Below, piece by piece: positions 24,215-33,948 of a stretch of 64,000 nucleotides of DNA. This stretch comes from Pisolithus tinctorius (lineage: Eukaryota; Basidiomycota; Agaricomycetes; Boletales; Pisolithaceae), in the NCBI GenBank assembly GCA_024663395.1, contig JANFAH010000133.1, positions 1 through 64,000 on the forward strand. The letters are read 5' to 3'. The translations under genes were made by a program, and so were the position numbers. The notes under the pieces were generated by a model that saw nothing but the letters and a program-made list of their open reading frames with translations, had not been told where the DNA came from and ran no database searches. Position 1 is the first letter of the stretch. Every line of letters begins with the position of its first letter.

Positions 24215-26442
24215 TAATGAGTGATGAGGAAATTGGTTGTGTCATGTGGATTCAAGGTAAGAAAGAATGCAGGGGTGCCTAGTCACTGTGTCAAAGACCG
24301 GATTTCATTGCGACGACACAACTTATATCCATCACTACCAGGCAATGACCAACATATCACATTCAGTTCCTGAAACAAATGCAATGCCCTCTTCTCACCC
24401 ACAGAGTCCATGTGCACCTTAGGATTCTGTTCCAATTTCTCAGCCAACAATATTATATTTGTCTCTGCCTCCTGGACATCATTCACAAGGCTGTGTCGCC
24501 ATGCAGACAGTATGCAAAACACAGTGTTCTCACTCGTGGCCCGTTTCTGCAAAATGTTCCAACATATGAAGGGGAAAGTTGCGTCCCATGCAAAGGGGGA
24601 GTCAACCTGCTGCAGCAGATTTCTGCACTGACAATGAAATGAAATTTGTTGATCTGGACATCAAGCTGGATGGTTAAAGGCACCGATGCCCCATGGATCC
24701 AAGTGAGGAAAGACTGCAGTCATAAAGCCTGGCATGTTCTCATTCATCATCTCAGAACCTGTCTGACTCACTAGAAATTTTTTGTGACTCAGTGCATGAG
24801 CCAAAGCCATTGCCTTCATGGCTCACCATGAATGCTCGGAGTGATCACCATCTGTATAAGCAACCATCTCAGTAACCAGGTCAACTGCCAGTGCAGACCA
24901 GACTATTTGGTCATCAGCTCCCGCAGACTCGCTCCCATTCCAAAGGTGTGTTATCTCTATCCCTTGCAACACACCTGTATCCTCATCACCACCCACCAGT
25001 GATGCCAAATTCTCTGCACTAAAGGTGATGCCCCTTTCGGAATATCATTCATTATTTGATATTAACCACTCAATCATACATTTCACCCTAGCCCTGCTAA
25101 CAAGCACCAGGGGAAACTTTCGCAGGGCATCCACACTTGGACGAAACATGCCACCTGCAAACACGACACAGACAGCCCCATGCAGATCACCTGGTGGTGG
25201 CGGGAGGACTTTTGACAATGCCATGGGGTCCTGAGGCAACAAAGCCACAACCCCTCTGTTGAAACACTGACTAGCTTCCTCCGGAACACACCCCCCTCAA
25301 ATGCTTTTAGTTTGGTAATGATGAGTAATAACTGTAGCACAACAGGCTGCGACAAGCATTAACTCCAAAGAACTCGCAGACCCAATACTATCTTGAACCT
25401 CCTGCGGCAACTCCACATGCATGTAATATTGAAAGTTAGCCATTGCGTCCTTCGGTTGCAGGGGTGTCCTCACCATCAACAGCTTGTGACATGATAAGCA
25501 CATCCATACATGCACAACGTCATGTAAACAATGCATCCCATGCGGACAAAGAATGGCCCCACTGTATTTTGCTAAATTGTATGTCTGAGGAAGACATGCC
25601 AGAGGTAACCAATCATTTCTCAAAACAGAAAGCATCTCTGTAGTTGGAAACACATCTACAAGATCCCTGCAGGAAACCATCTGAGCACACACAGCACAGT
25701 CGTCCTCTGCAAGGTGCTGTGGCGAGATGTTTTTTTGCCAATCTCGGATAATGTTGAGCTTCTCACTCATCATGACTATTGGCAGATAACTAGATCGCAC
25801 TCATCCATCCATTGTTGTGTGCTGCCATTGGGCCTGCGTCTCCCCCCACTGAATAGCCCTGACATCTGCGAGATTTCTCTCTAATGAAACCACAGGTGAA
25901 AGTGCCGGTGCAAGGCACTGTCCATGCCTTGCAGTTTTTAGCTGTCAAAACACATACAATAGAGATGGACAACTTGTGCTACACTCATGACCATGAAGGG
26001 CATCCATGCAGACAAGATGTCGCAAATGTTGTTGCAAAAACAGGCCATGGTATTCTGCAATAGATTTAATAGCCTTCAATGTCAAGTAGGGGAACTGTTC
26101 CATGAACTCCTGGACAGAGGTTGCATGACAGACCAGCAGCAGTCCTCTAGGGTACATGGACCCTATGCTAAGATCATTGTGCTCTGTAATGCACTCCAAC
26201 ACATACTCACATCGCAAAAACTCGTAGCTCATAGCAACATCATCACTGACTCCAGCGATGTCTATACACAAGTGATGCACGTCACTGTCCATGACACGTA
26301 GCACAGTATGCCTGTAAGCAGTTTGCACAACGTTCTGAAATGTGACATACAAACCCCAACATTCCCAAAAACCCCCAACCCTCTCTTGCACATGACCAGA
26401 GTTAACAGTCTGGTATGATCGTAGATGACAAAGAGTTTGCAA
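24215..26442 (-). pseudogene. Helitron Rep N-terminal region
   Basis: This is the part of the Helitron gene upstream of the Harbinger insertion. From right to left: HECSTSCPSLLYVF (about 25950), a Cys-rich module CAVCAQMVSCRDLVDVF then LPLACLPQTYNL and SGAILCPHGMH (25297-25800), LVLVSRARVKCMIEWLISNN (about 25070), FPHLDPWGIGAFNHPA*CPDQQIS (about 24690), then SLPGSDGYKLCRRNEIRSL (24283-24370) and GTPAFFLTLNPHD running to the TAA duplication. This order is that of basidiomycete Helitron proteins. Frameshifts and TGA codons are frequent and the exact start is unclear, probably near 26490. Confidence 0.8.
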
Positions 26443-26700
26443 ACCTGGGCCTAACAGTGTCCAGGAATAATATTCAGGAGTTTGTCAAGAGTATCAATGC
26501 ATGCATTCGGTATTAGGACTTGCAGAGAAAGTCCAGCGATGTTGACTAAGCGGAGTCACATGACCACTCTGTGTGTCATGGCCGCATGCACTCAAGTACT
26601 ACATACTGATGACTCTAGTGTTGCAGGCTGTCTGCTCAAGATCATGACAATCAGATACAAAGAATGTGGTGAACAAGGTACCATATGGAAGCTACCATGA
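26443..26700. other. Probable Helitron 5' flank, no gene seen
   Basis: Upstream of the Rep gene on the minus strand. Helitron 5' ends start with TC and insert between A and T, but the signal is too short to place the boundary by eye. No other feature is recognised. Confidence 0.3.
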
Positions 26701-28120
26701 CTATGAGCAGCAGTGACAGTGACAAGAGTGACAACAACAACACAAGCGATGGCAACAAGGACAAGGGCAACAATGGCAGTGGATGGTGCAATAGCAATGA
26801 CAATGACTTCACTTAGCGCAGATCAACAGCCATACAAGATAGGGAGAGGCATTCTATGGAGACAAGGCATGAGGAGCGCAGGTTCTGGGCTCGATGGAGC
26901 AAAGGTTTGTTATGATTCCAGTATGTTTTACTTACAGCGTTTCTACACTAGGGAAAATGGGTATAGATGACAAAGAACGAAGGGCATCCAGATGATTGCG
27001 ATACAAGGAATGATGATGACAGCAACAATGATTACACTGAGTGTGGACCGACATCCAGGCAAGATTGGATGTGCCATACTATGGAGACAAGGCATGAGGA
27101 GTGTAGGCACTGAGCTCAACAGCTCATGGGTTTGTTTTGATTTTGAGACATTTTACTTATGACTATCCTACTCTAGGGCAAACAGACATACACGACAAAG
27201 CATGACAGAGGTCCTCACAATCACAATTTGAGGGTCAATGATGGACTATGAATGAGTGACAGCAACAGCAAGAAGAGAAACAATGATGACTAGACTTAGT
27301 GCAGATTGATGGCCAAGTGAGATCGGATGTGCCACTTGATGGAATTGGGGCATGAGGAATGCAGATGGAGAGCCCAATGGCTCACAGGTTTGTTTAGATT
27401 TCAAAATGTTTTACTTACATCTATGCTATTCTAGGGCTGAAAGGTACCTACGATGAAGTGTGACCACAGTGCGAGAACCTATGAAGGATTATGAACATAA
27501 GGCACTTGGACATACCATGAAACAAGTGCAATGACTATGGTTCAATCTACAACAATGACCATTGAGGATACAAGAGCAAATGCAACAAGAGGGGGACATC
27601 AGGATCACACAGAACAAGCTCAATGGCTCAAATTTTCATTTTTACTTCAGGAAGTTGTACTCACACTGGCTGTGGCCTAGGGAAGGTAGCTGTCTATGAC
27701 GAACAGCAACTGCAGTATGAAGAATGACAACAATGATGGTGTTTGACACAGATCAACAGCTGTGCGAGGCTGGAACAGCTGTTCAGTGGAGACGAAGTGT
27801 GAGGAGCGCAGGTACTGAGCCTGACAACTCAGTGGTTTGCTTTGGCTCCTGCATGTTCTACTTACATCCTTGTTGTTCTAGTGAATTCAGGCATCTACAA
27901 TGAACCACAATCGCTATTCAAGAGTCCACAATGAACTGTGAACAAGGGTTGCAGGGAGGTACAGTGAATCAAGTGCAATGGCTATGGTTCGATCTACAAC
28001 AGCAATTGTTGAGGATATGAGGTCTGGCAAGCGTGGATACTGAGCCTGATGGCTCTAGGGTTTGTTTTAGGTTCAGATTGTTTTACTTACAGCTACCCTA
28101 CTATAGGAAAAATGGGTGTA
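26700..28120 (+). repeat. Six diverged ~203-258-bp tandem modules, each with a 47-nt intron-like segment
   Basis: Modules are recognised by GGTTTGTT...TTACTTAC...CTAG starting at 26905, 27130, 27388, about 27632, 27835 and 28060. In five of six the distance from GTTTG(T/C) to the following TAG is exactly 47 nt, with a CTTAY branch-site-like word about 18-20 nt before the end. This is the layout of a short basidiomycete intron. Between them, several modules read METRHEERR or a close variant in one frame. Module spacing and stops show that the frame is not kept from module to module. It may be a decayed multi-exon gene with repeated exons, or a satellite that arose from one. Confidence 0.7.
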
Positions 28121-28152
28121 TGCAACAGAGAGTGTGAGCAATGATGCTGATA

Positions 28153-28310
28153 CAGTGGCTCAAAAAAGTGTCCTGATGTTTGGTGATTTTGAAAGGGGTT
28201 GAGGTTTATGAGAGAGCCAATAGGAATTAGTTCAAACTCCTGCAGGACAAAAGGTAGCACTAACCGCTGCCTTGACAACAAGGGCTTGCTTATGTAATTT
28301 GGTTGTAAAT
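28153..28310. mobile_element. Tc1/mariner end fragment
   Basis: About 158 bp matching the end of the element at 29359-30945. It starts CAGTGGCTCAAAAAAGTG directly after a TA dinucleotide and breaks off after AATTTGGTTG. No transposase sequence is attached. Confidence 0.75.
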
Positions 28311-28389
28311 GATTTGACTTGTTTGTGGGACAGCCCTGCCTCCCCAACAGTACTGGAGTTCTTTTGCTGAAGGTGGTGTCAACTCATTC

Positions 28390-28660
28390 CCTTGTGGAAT
28401 TTTGCCTGTGCAGTACTCACCATTCTCCCTATGCCTTGAGAGTGTGAGCACTTGCATTTCACCTTCCTGCACTGTTTGCAAGATGCCTCTGGCTCCCCAA
28501 TGCATGCAAGGTTCACCTGGGCACATGTCTCGCAGGGTTCATTGTCCCCAGCTGCATGAGGTCCCTTTGTGGATGGACCTGGTTCACCATCACCCTCGTC
28601 ATCGTTGACATTGTCAGCCAGTTCATCCTCCTCACTGGTGGCCTGTGGAATTTTTGTTGA
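28390..28660 (-). pseudogene. Zn2Cys6-like gene fragment
   Basis: The minus strand reads an acidic stretch (TSEEDELADNVNDDEGDG), then CETCAQVNLACIGEP...CKQCRKVKCKC. The spacing is C-X2-C-X6-C-X7-C-X2-C-X6-C, which fits the fungal Zn(II)2Cys6 binuclear cluster. The fragment is bounded on the right by the long LTR at 28702. It may be the downstream end of the gene broken up at 32142-32296 and 39145-39661, because all lie on the same strand and read as low-complexity, charged protein. That link is an inference. A role as a DNA-binding protein is only suggested by the cluster. Confidence 0.5.
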
Positions 28661-29356
28661 AGTCAGTGCATGTGCTTTGAGTTGTCAAGGACATAGAACA
28701 CTGTGAGTCAAAGTGTGGAAAGCTGGTATAAACCAAACAAATCCAACACCAAAGAGCAAGTGGTGGTTTGCCTCTGCAGGACCCAGAGGGCAGAGAAACC
28801 TAAAGTGGGGGAATTTCAATGGCAGGTGCTCCTGGCACAAGTCATTGATGAGTTACACAGGAGAGGATGAACAAATGCTGATTGGATGGGGGATGCTGAA
28901 CAAAGTAAAGGTGTTCAGCTGAAAGGACTTCTAGGATGATGGACTTTGATAAAATGTGCTCCTGGTGCAAGTCATTGATGAGTTATGCAGGAGTGGATGG
29001 ATGACTAAGTGAGACTGCTGACTAAGAGTGGAGAAAGCTTCAGATAAATGATGGAGGCAGATAGACCCCTTTGTAGAGCCTCAACTACCAATGATACAAA
29101 TGAAGACAGGTAGACTCTTCTGAATGAGCCTCAACTGTCAATGACAAGATAAGCACTGAACTGACTGCTGAGTGACTTCTGATTCACTTGTGGATTGCTT
29201 CTTGGGTAGCTAAGTACATGGGGGTTTATATACTGTGGGGGGAGCACAGCTTGTGACAAACAAGGCACAAATGCTTGGTAAGTAATGAGTAAGGACTGAG
29301 TAATCATGATGAGTAAGTGAGAAATGAAAAGTAAGCAAGCAAAGAGGATTGGTAAG

Positions 29357-30947
29357 TACAGTGGCTCAAAAAAGTGTCCCAATGTTTGGTGATTTTGGAA
29401 AGAGTTGGGATTTACGAGAGAGCCAATGGGAATTAGTTCAAACCCCTGCAGGACGAAAGGTAGTACTAACCATTGCCTTGACAACAAGGGCTTGCTTATG
29501 TAATTTGGTTGACATGGCACCAGGGTATAACCATTTTAAAATGACATGTCATTGGGACACTTTTTTGAGCATGATCTTGTCAGTCATTATTTAGTAAATA
29601 ACATAAAGATTTGACAACTTCTGAGGGATTTTTTGCTTCAACCCTGACTGATTATGTAATGTACATAATCCTGAGCCATAAAAATGGCTTGGGTCCCACT
29701 CAGCTAACCCTACTTCACCATGAAATACATTTTTGCCTTTGCTAGAGCAAATATCCACCTTCTTTCTGAATCTGGCCTTTCTGCTCATCAAATCTCCTCC
29801 ACAACTGGTCAGGGGAGCTCTACTGTGGCCAGGGTCATCAAAGAGTTCCAGCTAGATTAAGGAAAACCTCAAACTAGGACATCCTTACTGGCCTTCTTCT
29901 CCTGGCAGAGGAGAATATTCACCAGTATGACCTCTGGAAGAGCTGAAAATGCTGTCCAGGCTGCCCATATAATGTGTGTGGCTGTTCCCTCTCCTGTCAC
30001 TTCCCAAACTGTTTGCAGTGTGCTCAATTCTGCATCCCTGAAGGTGATTGTCAAGCAGGAGATGCCACTCTTGTCTTGCAAGCATACACAACAGTGACTT
30101 GCCTTTGCTCTTAAGCACCAAAACTGGACTGTGGATGACTGCACTAGGGTCATCTGGTCAGTTGAGCCCAAGATCAATAGTATTGGTCCAGATGGAAGGA
30201 AATTTGTGTGGAAAATGGTAGGGAAGTGTCTGCAGGATAATTCTCCTGCTTGACTACAGCCTTCAAGGATGCAGAATTGAGCACACTGCAAACAATTTGG
30301 GAAGTGACAGGAGAGGGAACAGCCACACACATTATATGGGCAGCCTGGACAGCATTTTCAGCTCTTCCAGAGGCCATACTGGTGAATATTCTCCTCTGCC
30401 AGGAGAAGAAGGCCAGTAAGGATGTCCTAGTTTGAGGTTTTCCTTAATCTAGCTGGAACTCTTTGATGACCCTGGCCACAGTAGAGCTCCCCTGACCAGT
30501 TGTGGAGGAGATTTGATGAGCAGAAAGGCCAGATTCAGAAAGAAGGTGGATATTTGCTCTAGCAAAGGCAAAAATGCATTTCATGGTGAAGTAGGGTTAG
30601 CTGAGTGGGACCCAAGCCATTTTTATGGCTCAGGATTATGTACATTACATAATCAGTCAGGGTTGAAGCAAAAAATCCCTCAGAAGTTGTCAAATCTTTA
30701 TGTTATTTACTAAATAATGACTGACAAGATCATGCTCAAAAAAGTGTCCCAATGACATGTCATTTTAAAATGGTTATACCCTGGTGCCATGTCAACCAAA
30801 TTACATAAGCAAGCCCTTGTTGTCAAGGCAACGGTTAGTACTACCTTTCGTCTTGCAGGAGTTTGAACTAATTCCTATTGGCGCTCTCATAAATCTCAAC
30901 TCTTTCCAAAATCACCAAACATTGGGACACTTTTTTGAGCCACTGTA
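29357..30947. mobile_element. Snapback Tc1/mariner element with TA target duplication
   Basis: The body is 29359-30945, flanked by TA on both sides. The two arms (29359-30063 and 30240-30945) are near-identical reverse complements of about 705 bp. Both start CAGTGGCTCAAAAAAGTG, and each contains the same terminal sequence plus the first half of a transposase gene. The 176-bp loop carries the only single-copy transposase sequence. The element is therefore a 5' half that has been duplicated head to head, with the 3' half of the gene lost. The empty target (GGTAAGTATTGGCAAT) is seen in the other two LTR copies at about 41235 and 56368. Confidence 0.93.
29720..30253 (+). pseudogene. Tc1/mariner transposase, N-terminal half
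   Basis: From MKYIFAF at 29720 the frame gives a helix-turn-helix region (LLSESGLSAHQISSTTG, STVARVIKEF). A second DNA-binding segment follows after a TAA (TSGRAENAVQAAHIM, SPVTSQTVCSVLNSASL). In the loop it reads ALKHQNWTVDDCTRVIWSVEPKINSIGPDGRKFVWK. Tc1-type transposases have NWTxDDWxxVIWSDE there, so the first catalytic Asp region has changed (SDET to SVEP). The protein ends at a TGA at 30253 where the second arm begins, so the rest of the DDE/D domain is absent. A mirror copy of the first half lies on the minus strand in the right arm. Confidence 0.85.
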
Positions 30948-31257
30948 TTGGCAATGAACAAGTCAAGGGTAGTCAAAATATCACAGAATGAGTCAAATGG
31001 AGTCAGAAACCAAGTAAGTGCACTGATATCACATTAGGGGGTGGTGATGCAAGTTAGATCTCAGTGGAGACATCTCTAGATCCAAAGATGGCATGACAGA
31101 TGGATGGTGTTTCCAGATAGGGAAGTATTAATTCCAGAATTGAAGGGCATGAGTCAGGCACCAAAGGGGGCCAGGGTGTTAGGGGTCTGTGGGGCAACAG
31201 GAGCATACACAATCATGTCTCCCACCCTTTCATCCTCTCAGCAAAGTTAACAAAAAC

Positions 31258-31928
31258 TTCATGAATGGGGCTCTGAAGGAGGAGGAGGAGAAGGGGGGAT
31301 GTCTTCTGCTGGATCTTGCAGTAAGAAGGCAAGATGCATGTCATACTTGTCATGGATGCGATCAGGGAGGCTGGAGAACAGTAGACTATGCTGCAGCTGT
31401 CACAATGTGGGAAGAATGATGGACAAGATTGGAATAAAGACAGTGCAGAGAGCAGGGAGGAACAATCCATATGCTTCATCAACTGGGGAGACCAAAACAA
31501 CCACATAAGACCTTTCTAACCAAGTGACAGACCTGAGGTGACCAAAGAATGTCCTTCTGGAAGTCATACTGATGAGAAGAACATGCTGACCAAGCTGCAT
31601 GGGATGAGATGGGGCTGACAATGACAGGATGAACCAGGGGGCTTCAGGATGGAAGCTGGTGGGAATGCCTGGCAGATATATGTAGCCACTGTCTCTGGCA
31701 AATGAGACAAGTGAGATGATCAACAAAGAGGCAGCCATGATTGATGGACTTAGTGAAATGAGCATCTGATGGATGGAGTGCTGTAGAAATGTGTAGGGTG
31801 TGAGGATCCTCTCCAAATTTGGAAGGAAGAATTGTGGGGCTGAGCACTTTAAGTGAGTGTGAGAACAGAGTCGATATCTTTGGAAATGGTGGAGATATGA
31901 TGACAACCAGAATGCCATACACAGGCAC
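31258..31928 (-). pseudogene. U3-embedded reading frame, LTR copy A
   Basis: Homologue of the intact frame at 41552-42214. It begins near VYGILVVIISPPFPK (31928) and runs to about HFTKSINHG. It then continues in a second frame from MAASLLIISLVSFARD through SGYIYLPGIPTSFHPEAP, MTSRRTFFGHLRSV and EAYGLFLPALC to PPPPSEPHS, with another frame change near 31400. The shift near residue 63 is shared with copy C but not copy B. No known domain is recognised. Confidence 0.6.
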
Positions 31929-32141
31929 TAAAAACCTTTAACGCATGCTTAACTCACTTCCTCTTTTCTTTCTAGCACTGACGACTCATTCTTGTGTGAA
32001 GGATGACTGTTAATGTCTGGCAGTCTTTCTATGCATGAGGCCTTTAGTCTTCATCTGCATGCATGGGCATTATGTGCAACTCATCAATGACTTAGGCAGA
32101 GTCAGCTGTAACCATGTCCACAACACCTTTGGTGTGTGACA

Positions 32142-32296
32142 ATGCACCTTCTGCTTCCCTTTTCCCTTTCTCATGCTACCAGAGCCCTCCCCTGTCAAGC
32201 ATGCAGCTCCTCTTGATGGGTGCCCTTCGGTGTCTTCTGGTCCATGTTCTTGGCCCTCACCTCTTGCTGCTTGGCCCTGGGTGTGCATGGACAGTG
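32142..32296 (-). pseudogene. Gene fragment joined in frame to 39145-39661
   Basis: The minus strand reads LSMHTQGQAARGEGQEHGP, then SRGAACLTGEGSGSMRKGKGKQK. Removing the gypsy element 32297-39144 with one CAGTG copy puts this directly after LEAERLAKA of the right fragment, in the same frame, so the two were one gene before that insertion. It is basic and low-complexity, with no domain of its own. It ends at the boundary of the long LTR (32141). Confidence 0.65.
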
Positions 32297-32749
32297 TGTT
32301 ACGTTTCACCCCTAACTTTTCCTCTTCTGTTGTACGTTTACTTTACTTTTGATCTGTTGGACTCAGTTTCCTTTTAGAGCCGTCTTCTCTCTGATCCAAT
32401 GGCTCTCTATTTCCACCACTGGCATTACTAGCTCGTTACATGCTTAGGACATGTGTCGTCATTGTTCAACCAATGGTGTAGTTACCTCTAGTACATGAGG
32501 ATGCCTCATGGTCCTCCTCTTGTAGTATTTAGGTCGCCAGCTCAAGTCCTGGAGACCCAGACTTGAGCTGCTCAATCATATGCAGCGTTCTCAGAACTTC
32601 GCCCTCAGTGTCCCTAACAAGGACCACTCTTACTGGCGTCGCCCTAAAATCCTCTGTCGTTTACAGAGGTTACTACAGCCATCTGCTTAGTAGAAACCAC
32701 AGTCTGCGTTTGAGCTCTCCCTACGTCTTGACTTCGGTCGAGCATAACA
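32297..32749 (+). repeat. 5' LTR of the chromodomain gypsy element
   Basis: 453 bp from TGTTACGTTTCACCCC to GAGCATAACA. It matches 38692-39144 with scattered differences, many of them C/T or G/A at CpG. No standard tRNA primer site directly abuts its 3' end. Confidence 0.93.
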
Positions 32750-32835
32750 AAAGCTCAAGTCTACAGCCTTTGGCCAAAATGGTCACTGCTTAGTGCACCA
32801 CCACAAACCCCCGAAACAACTGATGTTGGGCGCCG

Positions 32836-33948
32836 TTGCAACCCACTTGCGAAGAATCGTCATCTGATGAAGAACAGGAGAGCACTGTCACAGACACCTC
32901 CTCCAACGAACCCGAACAACTGGATAGAGGCTTTACCTCTGGAATCCTCTCGAACCTCTTCACCCAGTCCCTCGCTTCACTTGGTACACTGATCCCACCT
33001 GTACCTGCCACACTTCCTACACCCCTGATCCCACCACCAAATATGATGTCTGGTTCATCATCAAAGGGAACGACTGCCGCCTCTGGAGTCAAACCCACCG
33101 AACTGAAGATTGGTGCTCCAACTGATTTTGATGGAGACCAAAAGAATGCCATGAGCTGGCTATACTCCATACAGACCTATCTCTTGGTCAACAAAGAACT
33201 GTATGACACTGACACCAAGAAGGTGGTCTACGCCTTGTCATACATGAAGAAAGGCATCGCCCGTTCTTGGGCTGCCACCTACCAGAAAATAGCTCTGGAA
33301 AAAACCAATCCGAGCTTTGGAACCTTCACTGATTTTGTAAAAAAATTTAAGGAATCGTTCACCTCCGCTGACACCGCTGGAACCGCAATCGCCAAACTGC
33401 GGACCCTGAAACAAAAGGATTCGGTGGAGCAGTATATCATGGATTTCCGAACCGCCGCCGCCGACTCTACCATCATGGAAGACGTCGCCTTGATTGAGTT
33501 CTTCTCACAAGGACTCAAACCTTTCATCGCGAACAGGATTCACATGATGGAAACCACTCCCACCAAGATTACTGAGTGGTACACCCAAGCACAAAAGTTT
33601 GATGCCAAGTGGAGGAAGGTGAATGAATTCTCTGTGAAGAAGGAAAAGAAAACGTTCCACCCTAGGAACAATTTTGCTGAAGAAAAAGATCCAAACGCTA
33701 TGGACGTGGATGGAGTGAGACTCTCCAAAGAAGAACGAGACCGTCACATCAAAGAAGGAAGATGTTTCGGTTGTGGAAACAAGGGACATCTCTCCCGAGA
33801 ATGTCCAGACAAGTGGAAAACTCCCCAGAAGAAAGTAAAGAAAATCCGCAAAATTGTGGAGGTAGAAGAAAGCGAAGATGAAGAAAAAGTCGCTGGTCCA
33901 TCCATTGCTCTGGTGAACATTGCTAGAGCCCTTGGAAAGGATTTTTAA
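32836..33948 (+). CDS. Gag of the chromodomain gypsy element
   Basis: A 370-codon open frame ending TAA at 33946-33948. It has an acidic Ser-rich N-terminus, a capsid-like helical domain (PTDFDGDQKNAMSWLYSIQ, SYMKKGIARSWAATY, FKESFTSADTAGTAIAKL, EFFSQGLKPFIANRI), then a CCHC zinc knuckle CFGCGNKGHLSREC near residues 310-323 and a basic/acidic tail. No ATG opens this frame near the start: the first in-frame ATG is about 70 codons in, and a TGA lies just upstream of 32836. The true start is therefore uncertain, and may be ATG-initiated further up if that TGA is a decayed CGA. Pol follows in the -1 frame. Confidence 0.88.
   Translation: MQPTCEESSSDEEQESTVTDTSSNEPEQLDRGFTSGILSNLFTQSLASLGTLIPPVPATLPTPLIPPPNMMSGSSSKGTTAASGVKPTELKIGAPTDFDGDQKNAMSWLYSIQTYLLVNKELYDTDTKKVVYALSYMKKGIARSWAATYQKIALEKTNPSFGTFTDFVKKFKESFTSADTAGTAIAKLRTLKQKDSVEQYIMDFRTAAADSTIMEDVALIEFFSQGLKPFIANRIHMMETTPTKITEWYTQAQKFDAKWRKVNEFSVKKEKKTFHPRNNFAEEKDPNAMDVDGVRLSKEERDRHIKEGRCFGCGNKGHLSRECPDKWKTPQKKVKKIRKIVEVEESEDEEKVAGPSIALVNIARALGKDF

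Larger units (their letters stand above)
20935..24217. mobile_element. PIF/Harbinger transposon with TIRs and TAA target duplications
   Basis: The element body is 20938-24214 (3277 bp). Its 36-bp terminal inverted repeats begin GAGCCAGTTC and end AGAAGTCC inward, with three mismatches. TAA flanks both ends (20935-20937 and 24215-24217), the 3-bp TWA duplication typical of PIF/Harbinger. It carries a Myb/SANT-like gene (plus strand) and a DDE transposase gene (minus strand), tail to tail. It sits inside the Helitron Rep gene: joining the flanks with one TAA copy restores the Rep frame (NFLITHY followed by GGMEVTQWREL). Confidence 0.93.
28702..32141 (-). repeat. Long solo LTR, copy A, split by a Tc1/mariner element
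   Basis: Without the 29359-30945 insertion this is about 1.85 kb and matches 40596-48977 (minus its LINE) and 55711-57567 throughout. On the minus strand it starts TGTCACACACCAAAGG and ends CTTTGACTCACA. A TATA-like word (TATATAAACC) occurs near 29228, downstream of an embedded reading frame, so the layout on the minus strand is U3 with a reading frame, TATA, then R/U5. Unlike copies B and C, the flanks here do not match, so it may be a product of recombination between two insertions. Confidence 0.75.

Noticed and set aside
26443..26700. Exact Helitron 5' terminus
   Set aside because: TC next to A/T is too short a signal to place by eye without other copies for comparison.
26700..28120. Calling the repeat modules a functional multi-exon gene
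   Set aside because: Exon lengths between the 47-nt segments do not keep the frame and stops occur in several modules.
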